Assembly: GCA_044450785.1 (NCBI GenBank)
Contig: JBIOJM010000486.1
Span: 1-5,651, forward strand
Origin: JBIOJM01 sp044450785
GTDB lineage: Bacteria > Planctomycetota > Planctomycetia > Isosphaerales > Isosphaeraceae
DNA: 5,651 bases
Direction of reading: 5' to 3'
The notes beneath the pieces are model-generated. The model saw only the letters and a program-made list of their open reading frames with translations. It had not been told where the DNA came from and did no database searches. The position numbers were made by a program, and so were the translations under genes. Positions 1-5,651 of this stretch are shown here, piece after piece. How positions within the stretch are numbered: position 1 is the stretch's first letter; each line of letters begins with the position of its first letter.

Positions 1-136
<136 letters not shown>

Positions 137-192
137 ATAACGTGGAAGCGTGAAAGATTGCGAGTTCGCGCAGTGTTTTCTTTGGTTTTCAA

Positions 193-222
193 CTGCCTAC
201 TGTCTACTGTCTACTGCCTACT
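193..222. repeat. Inverted copy of the CAGTAGG repeat
   Basis: These 30 bases are built from CTGCCTA and CTGTCTA units, the reverse complement of the array at 1-136. By hand alignment 28 of 30 positions can pair with the array; the two exceptions come from the CTGTCTA variants. The 56 bases between the array end and this arm (137-192) would be the loop of a large hairpin that can slide in 7-bp steps. The arm ends just before the ribosome binding site of the following gene. Confidence 0.9.
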
Positions 223-228
223 ACACCT

Positions 229-234
229 GGAGGG
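229..234 (+). promoter_or_regulatory. Ribosome binding site (GGAGGG) of the TIM-barrel gene
   Basis: GGAGGG lies 5 bases before ATG at 240. It decides the start in favour of 240 over an in-frame upstream codon at 150, whose extra 30 residues would be translated repeat DNA. Confidence 0.85.
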
Positions 235-239
235 TTGCC

Positions 240-1112
240 ATGATCAAACTGGGGATCTGTAACGAGCTTTTCGAGGGATGGGACTTCGGTCGCGTGTGCC
301 GCGTCGTCAGCGAGCTCGGCTACGACGGCCTGGAGATTGCGCCTTTCACGCTCGCCCCGTCGATCAGGGACGTGAGCACCGCGCGCCGTCGCGAGGTCAG
401 AGCCATGGTCGAGGACGCCGGTCTCAAGACGATCGGACTGCACTGGCTGCTTGCCCGGACCGAGGGCCTGTACCTGACCGCGCCCGAACCAGGAGTGCGC
501 CGCGCCACGGGCGACTACCTGGTTGCGCTCGCCGAGGCGACCCACGACCTGGGGGGCACGCTCATGGTCCTGGGCTCGCCCAAGCAGCGCAGTCTGTTAC
601 CGGGCGTGACGTCCGAGCAGGCCGCCCGATACGCAATCGAGGTCTTCGACCGCATCATGCCGGCGATCGGAGCGGCGGGAGTTGATCTCTGTCTCGAACC
701 GCTGGGGCCGGATGACACGGACTTCATCAACACGTGCGCCCAGGCTGTGGCCTTGATACGGCGTGTCGACCATCCTCATTTCAAGTTGCACATGGACGTG
801 AAGGCCCAGAGCAGCGAACGCGACGCGACGGTCCCCGAGCTGATCCGCCGGTATGCTTTCGAGGCCGGCCATTTCCACGCGCAGGACGTGAACCTGCGCG
901 GACCGGGTATGGGGGAGATCGACTTCGGCCCCATCGTGAGTGCACTCGTCGAGGCGAAATACGATCGATGGGTCTCGGTTGAGGTGTTCGACTTTTCCCC
1001 CGGCGCCGAACAGACGGCCCGCCTGAGCATCGCCTGTCTCAGAGATGCTCTCGCGTCGGCTTCGGCTCTTCGCAAGTCCGGCACTCCTGCCGGACAGGAA
1101 CGGACGTCGTAG
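240..1112 (+). CDS. Sugar phosphate isomerase/epimerase family TIM-barrel protein
   Basis: A 290-residue protein of the xylose-isomerase-like TIM-barrel superfamily (AP endonuclease 2 fold), probably a cytoplasmic metal-dependent ketose epimerase or isomerase. It opens directly with a barrel strand (MIKLGICNELF) and has no signal peptide. Four residues fall where tagatose/psicose 3-epimerases place their metal ligands: Glu153 (LCLEPLG), Asp186 (LHMDVK), His213 (GHFHAQD) and Glu248 (VSVEVF). A further His-Trp pair (68-69) sits after a central strand. Length fits the family. ATG 240 is chosen for its GGAGGG site. The last residues, about 280-290 (SGTPAGQERTS), are encoded partly by a palindromic repeat and look like a non-functional tail. 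Neighbours give no pathway: upstream is repeat DNA, downstream is clpX after 380 bp. The substrate cannot be assigned; a hydroxypyruvate isomerase or inosose dehydratase relative is also possible. Confidence 0.88.
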   Translation: MIKLGICNELFEGWDFGRVCRVVSELGYDGLEIAPFTLAPSIRDVSTARRREVRAMVEDAGLKTIGLHWLLARTEGLYLTAPEPGVRRATGDYLVALAEATHDLGGTLMVLGSPKQRSLLPGVTSEQAARYAIEVFDRIMPAIGAAGVDLCLEPLGPDDTDFINTCAQAVALIRRVDHPHFKLHMDVKAQSSERDATVPELIRRYAFEAGHFHAQDVNLRGPGMGEIDFGPIVSALVEAKYDRWVSVEVFDFSPGAEQTARLSIACLRDALASASALRKSGTPAGQERTS

Positions 1113-1132
1113 GTCCGGCACTCCCGACGGAC
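1076..1132. repeat. Two copies of a 20-bp palindromic repeat around the stop codon
   Basis: Copy 1 (1076-1095) is a perfect stem-loop: 8-bp arms GTCCGGCA and TGCCGGAC with loop CTCC. Copy 2 (1113-1132) differs at two of 20 positions (GTCCGGCACTCC then CGACGGAC), which leaves only 5 outer base pairs. Copy 1 lies inside the TIM-barrel gene; copy 2 starts at the base after its TAG. Neither is followed by a T-run, so a classical intrinsic terminator is not supported, though an RNA hairpin that protects the mRNA end is possible. Confidence 0.8.
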
Positions 1133-1341
1133 TCACGAAATCGTTGGTTCCCGGATTCCCGACCGGCCTTGCGGGGAGTTTCGTGGTGCTCTAAGATACT
1201 TTAAGAATCCAGGAAGCAAGCGTGAGTGGAGAATCTGCGCGGAACGGTGTGGGCAGCGATCCGGATTCTTCGGGTCAGTCCAGTACTCGGGGAAGACGGG
1301 GTTTCCTGCGAAAGCGCGTCGTCGCGGACGGTCGGGATCAT

Positions 1342-1370
1342 TTTCCGTTCGTCTCTCCATAAGCTATGAT
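1342..1370 (+). promoter_or_regulatory. Possible sigma-70 type promoter of clpX
   Basis: TATGAT at 1365-1370 matches five of six bases of the TATAAT -10 consensus. A weak -35 (TTTCCG, 1342-1347) lies 17 bases upstream. Transcription from here would give a 5' leader of about 115 bases before clpX. The -35 match is poor and no operator is recognisable, so this is tentative. Confidence 0.35.
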
Positions 1371-1481
1371 GTGGCAGTCGACCGGCGAAGGGCGTCTTCC
1401 CTGTTGCTGTGGGATTGAGAGTCGACAGCGCGATGTCAGTGCCTCGCCCGGCGGGGCCGTTATCATGCCCTCGAGGGACGA

Positions 1482-1486
1482 AAGGA
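1482..1486 (+). promoter_or_regulatory. Ribosome binding site (AAGGA) of clpX
   Basis: AAGGA lies 6 bases before ATG at 1493 and favours this start over in-frame GTG 1409 and ATG 1433. Confidence 0.7.
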
Positions 1487-1492
1487 CCGAGT

Positions 1493-2887
<1,395 letters not shown>

Positions 2888-2958
2888 GTCTTGGGATTCG
2901 CGTTCCCACGCACCCCCTCGGAACTCTCTTTCCGCTCCGCGATGCTCGCCCAAGGGTC

Positions 2959-3110
2959 TAAGGAACAGGCCAGAAATAACTCCCCGGCTTCGTATTTGTG
3001 TGCCACTGGCTATGCCAGTGTCCCCATGCTTGGGCGGGCACTGGCAGAGCCAGTGGCACCCGGAAAACCAGAGAAGCTAAATCGGGAACTTATTTCCGAC
3101 CTGTTCCTAA
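2959..3110. repeat. Nested inverted-repeat element, about 152 bp, MITE-like
   Basis: Outer arms 2959-2985 and 3084-3110 are inverted repeats, 22 of 27 positions by hand, sharing the core AGGAACAGG...GAAATAA. Inside them are near-perfect arms 3000-3020 and 3039-3059 (20 of 21), separated by 18 bases. Each inner arm is itself a small hairpin, with 7-bp stems CACTGGC/GCCAGTG and 3-base loops. The whole can fold as one long stem or as a cruciform with side hairpins. It encodes no protein. It may be a non-autonomous mobile element or an extragenic palindromic repeat; I saw no target-site duplication at its ends. Confidence 0.85.
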
Positions 3111-3112
3111 GC

Positions 3113-3137
3113 GGGAAGTTCTCTCGTTCCTGTTCCA
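3113..3137 (+). repeat. Degenerate direct copy of the element's right outer arm
   Basis: By hand, 18 of 25 positions match 3084-3108, including GGGAA at the start and CCTGTTCC near the end. It begins 2 bases after the end of the nested element and 33 bases before the Uma2 start. Confidence 0.5.
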
Positions 3138-3158
3138 GAGGCGATCATCATCCAGCTC

Positions 3159-3164
3159 AGGTGA
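3159..3164 (+). promoter_or_regulatory. Ribosome binding site (AGGTGA) of the first Uma2 gene
   Basis: AGGTGA sits 5 bases before ATG 3170. The choice of this start is confirmed by the paralogue downstream, which begins with the same residues MSTAERVK. Confidence 0.75.
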
Positions 3165-3169
3165 AGACG

Positions 3170-3877
3170 ATGAGCACCGCCGAACGCGTCAAACTGAAGA
3201 CCCTCCCGCCGCTGGAGGCCGGCCAGCACCTCGAGCAACCGACGTTCCACGATCGCTACGAGGCGATGCCGCCGGATACCCGGGCCGAGTTGGTGGGAGG
3301 AGTCGTTTACATGCCATCTCCCTTGAGCGGTGATCACGGGGAAGAACACAGTAACGTCAGCGGATGGCTGTTCCACTACAGGCGGTTCACACCTGGAGTT
3401 CGCAGTCCAAACGATACCACGGTCAAACTCGATCCCCAAGGGGAGCCGCAACCAGACTGCCAGCTTCGCATCCCGGCGGAGCTGGGGGGACAGACGTACG
3501 TCGACGACGAGGGTTACATCGCCGGCGCGCCCGAGTTGGTCGTCGAAGTCGCGCGCTCCAGCCGCTATTACGACTTGAAGCAGAAGAAGGCTGACTACGA
3601 ACGGGCGGGCGTTCGCGAATATGTCGTCGTCGAGCTGGACCCGAATCGCATCCACTGGTTCATCCGCCGCGGTACGCGCTTCGCAGTTTTGCGGCCCGGC
3701 CCGGATGGAATCTATCGCTCCAGAGTTTTTCCGGGCTTGTGGCTCGATCCCAAGGCACTCTATGCCGAAGACCTGGACCGGCTGATCCAGGTCTTGGAGC
3801 AGGGCCTGGCGACACGCGAGCACGCGGCCTTCGTGGCCAGGCTCGCCGCGGCCTGGGCAGGGAGGAAACCGCGATGA
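3170..3877 (+). CDS. Uma2 family (DUF820) putative PD-(D/E)XK endonuclease, copy A
   Basis: A 235-residue soluble protein of the Uma2/DUF820 family, predicted to have a restriction-endonuclease-like fold. Family landmarks appear in order: AELVGGVVYMPSP (39-51), matching the usual 'ELIDGEIVxMSP' motif; GEPQPD (91-96) with candidate catalytic Asp96; PELVVEVARSS (121-131) with candidate Glu126; then D135, K139 and Y143 in the D...K...Y helix, followed by GVREYVVVEL (147-156). A C-terminal helical stretch (about 199-228) extends beyond the nuclease core. There is no signal peptide or membrane segment. It overlaps the next gene by 4 bases (ATGA), implying translational coupling. By hand count it is about 73% identical to that gene over 230 residues with no gaps. 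The biological role of Uma2 proteins is not established; nuclease activity is inferred from the fold, not shown here. Confidence 0.9.
   Translation: MSTAERVKLKTLPPLEAGQHLEQPTFHDRYEAMPPDTRAELVGGVVYMPSPLSGDHGEEHSNVSGWLFHYRRFTPGVRSPNDTTVKLDPQGEPQPDCQLRIPAELGGQTYVDDEGYIAGAPELVVEVARSSRYYDLKQKKADYERAGVREYVVVELDPNRIHWFIRRGTRFAVLRPGPDGIYRSRVFPGLWLDPKALYAEDLDRLIQVLEQGLATREHAAFVARLAAAWAGRKPR
3861..3865 (+). promoter_or_regulatory. Ribosome binding site (GGAGG) of the second Uma2 gene
   Basis: GGAGG lies 8 bases before ATG 3874 and inside the last codons of copy A, so the second gene has its own strong initiation site despite the ATGA overlap. Confidence 0.8.
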
Positions 3878-4584
3878 GCACCGCCGAACGCGTCAAACCG
3901 AAGACGCTCCCGCCGCTCGTGCCTGGCCAGCATCTCGACCAGCCCACGTTCCACGAACGTTACGAGGCGATGCCGGCGGATACCCTGGCCGAGTTGGTTG
4001 GAGGAGTCGTGTACATGCCGTCGCCGATGCGCCTGGACCACGGAAAGTCGAGTCGGTTTGTCGCCGGGTGGTTGTTTCATTACGAGTGTCACACGTCGGG
4101 AATCGAGGGTGGAGACGGGTCGACCGTCAAACTATACCGCAAGGGAGAGCCGCAACCCGATCACCACCTTCTCATCCCGGCCGGTCTCGGTGGTCAGAGC
4201 AGCGTGGACGACGAAAACTACCTAACGGGCGCACCCGAGCTGATCGTCGAAGTCGCCCGCTCCAGCCGCGCGTACGACTTGAACCAGAAGAAGGCCGACT
4301 ACGAGGGTGCGAGGGTCCGGGAATACTTGGTCGTCGAGTTGGGCCCCGACTGCATCCACTGGTTCGTGCGCCGCGGCGACCGGTTCGAGGATTTGTCGCC
4401 CGGACCGGACGGGGTCTATCGCTCCGAGGTATTCCCGGGCTTGTGGCTCGACCCCGAGGCACTGTATGCCGAGGACCTGGACAGACTGATACAGGTCTTG
4501 GAGCAGGGTGTGGCGACACCCGAGCACGCGGCCTTCGTGGCCAGGCTGGCAAGGGCCGGCCAGCGCGCCGGCGACGCGAACTGA
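3874..4584 (+). CDS. Uma2 family (DUF820) putative PD-(D/E)XK endonuclease, copy B
   Basis: A 236-residue paralogue of the preceding gene, aligned to it without gaps to residue 230. Candidate active-site residues are kept at identical positions: Asp96 (QPDHH), Glu126 (LIVEVA) and Lys139, with Asp135 and Tyr143. Both copies therefore appear intact, not one active and one decayed. Differences cluster at residues 71-90, where only about 6 of 20 match, whereas the first 50 and residues 121-228 are mostly identical. The final residues after ARLA differ in sequence and length. The start is set by ATGA overlap, GGAGG and the shared MSTAERVK. A 6-bp inverted repeat GCCGGC/GCCGGC (4555-4572) lies near the 3' end without a T-run. 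The next gene is convergent, so this closes the transcription unit. Target or partner is unknown. Confidence 0.9.
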   Translation: MSTAERVKPKTLPPLVPGQHLDQPTFHERYEAMPADTLAELVGGVVYMPSPMRLDHGKSSRFVAGWLFHYECHTSGIEGGDGSTVKLYRKGEPQPDHHLLIPAGLGGQSSVDDENYLTGAPELIVEVARSSRAYDLNQKKADYEGARVREYLVVELGPDCIHWFVRRGDRFEDLSPGPDGVYRSEVFPGLWLDPEALYAEDLDRLIQVLEQGVATPEHAAFVARLARAGQRAGDAN

Positions 4585-4630
4585 CCGCCGCTCCGATCCG
4601 GTTGGCCGACCCTTGGTGCGATCACCCGCA

Positions 4631-5233
4631 TCACCTGGGATCGTTCTTCAAGATCCGCGCCTCTTCCTGGAGCATCTTCTGGACCCGATTCTTGGCCACG
4701 AAGACGTGGGCCACCGGGATCTGCAGCTTTTTGGCGGCGTCGGCGCCCGAGAGCCCCGAGATCACCGTGAGCTGAAAAGCATCCCACGTCCCCGGTTTGA
4801 CGCGCTTCTTGACGCGATACATCGCCAGCTCGAGCAGCTCAGTGTCGAAGGCGTCTTCGATCTGCCGCTCCAGGTCGGACTGGGCCTCGGCCGATTCGGC
4901 GATCGTGTCGACTGGACGGGCGTTGTGGCCGAGGTCCTTGCGCCGGGCCGAGATAAAATCGCTCCAGGCGTGCTGGGTGACGGTCTTGAGCCAGGCACGG
5001 AAGCTGCGCGTGGGATCGTACTGGAACTTGCGAAGCGCGGCGAACAGCTTGACCAGGACCTCCTGAGCGACGTCGGCGGCGTCGGAGTCTTGCATGCCCC
5101 AGTTGAGGCACCATGCGCGGATCCGCGGCTGGTACCGCTCGACGAACAAGGCCCAGGCCTGCGGGTCGCCGGGGTTGTTCTGGAGCCGCTCCAGCAAGGT
5201 TAGCGAAGTGTCCGATTCACGCTCGGCCGCCAT
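4631..5233 (-). CDS. ECF-type RNA polymerase sigma factor (sigma-70 family)
   Basis: A 200-residue two-domain sigma factor. Region 2 spans roughly residues 27-98: DAADVAQEVLVKLF (51-64) matches the core-binding/-10 helix, and FRAWLKTVTQHAWSDFISAR (78-97) matches regions 2.3-2.4. A variable, acidic linker (about 105-132) follows. Region 4 (about 135-191) contains the helix-turn-helix SGADAAKKLQIPVAHVFVAKN (162-182) that would read the -35 element. Regions 1 and 3 are missing, as expected for ECF factors. No C-terminal extension or membrane segment is present. The start at 5233 is supported by GGAGGG (minus strand) 7 bases upstream. It is convergent with the Uma2 pair, 46 bp apart. No anti-sigma factor or Ser/Thr kinase gene is next to it on the downstream side; upstream is beyond a gap of over 400 bp. 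Its regulon and signal are unknown. Confidence 0.92.
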   Translation of the reverse strand: MAAERESDTSLTLLERLQNNPGDPQAWALFVERYQPRIRAWCLNWGMQDSDAADVAQEVLVKLFAALRKFQYDPTRSFRAWLKTVTQHAWSDFISARRKDLGHNARPVDTIAESAEAQSDLERQIEDAFDTELLELAMYRVKKRVKPGTWDAFQLTVISGLSGADAAKKLQIPVAHVFVAKNRVQKMLQEEARILKNDPR

Positions 5234-5240
5234 CGTCGCG

Positions 5241-5246
5241 CCCTCC
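5241..5246 (-). promoter_or_regulatory. Ribosome binding site (GGAGGG) of the sigma factor gene
   Basis: CCCTCC on the plus strand reads GGAGGG on the minus strand, 7 bases before the ATG ending at 5233. Confidence 0.8.
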
Positions 5247-5278
5247 GTCTTTTCAAGATGGGACGGCGCACTGTAGCA

Positions 5279-5294
5279 GAACCGCGAACCGCGG
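5279..5294. promoter_or_regulatory. Direct repeat and dyad upstream of the sigma factor gene
   Basis: GAACCGC is repeated back to back (5279-5292), and the overlapping CCGCG-AAC-CGCGG (5282-5294) is a 5-bp inverted repeat. It lies about 46 bases upstream of the sigma start, where an operator or promoter element would be expected. A weak minus-strand -10 (TACAGT, 5270-5275) is adjacent. Function is conjectural. Confidence 0.3.
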
Positions 5295-5305
5295 GAAACC
5301 TAGTC

Positions 5306-5371
5306 GTCAGCCCGTAGGGTGGGCCGAGTCTTCGAGGCCCACCAGGACGTGGTCAGCCCGTAGCGTGGGCC
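5306..5371. repeat. Two 20-bp direct repeats (GTCAGCCCGTAG...GTGGGCC), the first forming a hairpin
   Basis: Copies at 5306-5325 and 5352-5371 differ at one base (GGGTGGGCC against GCGTGGGCC). The first is followed by its inverted partner: GGTGGGCC (5318-5325) pairs with GGCCCACC (5336-5343) across a 10-base loop, an 8-bp stem. The second copy lacks a downstream partner and looks truncated. The layout resembles the dispersed 'GTAGGGTGGGC...GCCCACC' palindromes seen between genes in many bacteria; this attribution is from memory. Confidence 0.75.
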
Positions 5372-5522
5372 TGGGGTCGTGAAAGGACGGTCTTGACTAG
5401 CCTGTTTGTGGGCACGTCGGATTCGTGGTTTTGTTGTGCACGGCGGGGAGCCGAAAGGCGAAGGAGTGGGCTTCAACGCATGCTTAGTGCCGCAAGTGTC
5501 CGGAAGGGGAGCAGACACCTTT

Positions 5523-5554
5523 CCCCCCGTGCGAAGGGGGGGCCAGGGGGGGGG
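5523..5554. repeat. C-run/G-run hairpin with G7 and G9 tracts
   Basis: CCCCCC (5523-5528) can pair with the first six bases of GGGGGGG (5536-5542) over the loop GTGCGAA. After CCA comes a run of nine G (5546-5554). The plus strand from 5536 to 5554 alone meets the simple four-times-GGG pattern of a G-quadruplex. This also resembles a repeated pyrimidine/purine palindrome rather than unique sequence. Confidence 0.65.
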
Positions 5555-5651
5555 ATGAAAGGTCGGTGTTGAGTGGACCGGAGCGGCGGTTGGGAGATGG
5601 GTGTTTTTGTTGCGCGCGATCGGAAGACAGCGCGGCCGAGCGATCCCTTTC

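Larger units (their letters stand above)
1113..1492. other. 380-bp intergenic region upstream of clpX
   Basis: No convincing gene on either strand. Apart from the palindromic repeat at its left end and a promoter-like site at 1342-1370, it is unremarkable. In-frame upstream starts for clpX at 1409 (GTG) and 1433 (ATG) have no good ribosome binding site. The octamer-like word AGTCGAC occurs twice (about 1377 and 1419), of unknown meaning. Confidence 0.6.
2888..3169. other. 282-bp gap between clpX and the first Uma2 gene, filled mostly by an inverted-repeat element
   Basis: No credible gene. A reading frame stays open through this gap into the Uma2 gene, but it starts without a ribosome binding site and its residues would be translated repeats. 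The contents are the nested element at 2959-3110, a degenerate extra copy of its outer arm at 3113-3137, and the ribosome binding site at 3159-3164. Confidence 0.75.
5234..5651. other. 418-bp region without a gene at the right edge
   Basis: I see no gene supported by a start, a ribosome binding site or a recognisable protein. It holds the sigma gene's leader, the GTCAGCCCGTAG repeat pair with a hairpin (5306-5371), a 5-bp inverted pair GTGTC/GACAC (5496-5500 and 5514-5518), and a C-run/G-run hairpin with long G-tracts (5523-5554). The final 95 bases have nothing recognisable. A minus-strand frame is open from the right edge to about 5482, but its residues are translated repeats. Confidence 0.6.

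Noticed and set aside
1133..1360. Minus-strand 75-codon open frame in the gap before clpX
   Set aside because: No ribosome binding site, no recognisable motif, and open frames of this size are expected by chance in GC-rich DNA.
2891..3169. Upstream 93-residue extension of the first Uma2 protein
   Set aside because: It would be translated through the nested inverted repeat, has no ribosome binding site at its start, and the paralogue begins at the matching MSTAERVK.
4555..4572. GCCGGC/GCCGGC inverted repeat as an intrinsic terminator for the Uma2 operon
   Set aside because: It lies inside the coding region, has only 6 bp, and no T-run follows. No good terminator is seen in the 46-bp convergent gap either.
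3170..5233. Restriction-modification or other defence island built on the Uma2 pair and sigma factor
   Set aside because: No methyltransferase, helicase, toxin-antitoxin or phage gene is present, and the sigma gene is on the opposite strand; the Uma2 name alone does not support a defence role.
5482..5651. 3' end of a minus-strand gene entering from the right edge
   Set aside because: The frame is open but reads through the C/G-run hairpin and other repeats, giving a Pro/Ser-rich low-complexity peptide with no family resemblance.

Overview
The window is GC-rich, gene-dense bacterial chromosome. It most resembles a planctomycete, perhaps Pirellulales-like. That assignment is inferred from the kind of genes present (a sugar phosphate isomerase/epimerase-type TIM barrel, paired Uma2-family proteins and a lone ECF-type sigma factor) and from the abundance of short palindromic repeats between genes. 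No rRNA or tRNA marker is present to confirm it.

Layout, left to right. Positions 1-136 are a pure 7-bp tandem repeat that runs off the left edge, followed at 193-222 by an inverted copy of the same repeat. A plus-strand gene (240-1112) encodes a xylose-isomerase-like TIM-barrel protein. Its last codons and the bases just after its stop carry two copies of a 20-bp palindromic repeat. A 380-bp gap with one promoter-like site leads to clpX (1493-2887), the complete AAA+ unfoldase subunit of ClpXP, with no clpP beside it. A 282-bp gap follows that is mostly occupied by a nested inverted-repeat element (2959-3110). Two tandem paralogous Uma2-family genes (3170-3877 and 3874-4584) overlap by ATGA and look like an operon. 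Convergent to them, with a 46-bp gap, is a minus-strand ECF-type RNA polymerase sigma factor (4631-5233). The last 418 bp hold no convincing gene but several more repeats and G-tracts.

The genes do not form an obvious single pathway. ClpX is housekeeping proteolysis, the isomerase/epimerase homologue is sugar metabolism of unknown substrate, the Uma2 pair are predicted PD-(D/E)XK-fold nucleases of unknown role, and the sigma factor has no anti-sigma or kinase partner visible. The most distinctive content is noncoding: at least four different palindromic or tandem repeat types in about 5.6 kb, placed at gene ends and gaps. I see no clear new defence or biosynthetic system. The best candidates for a second look are the nested inverted-repeat element after clpX and the duplicated Uma2 pair with one sharply diverged internal block.
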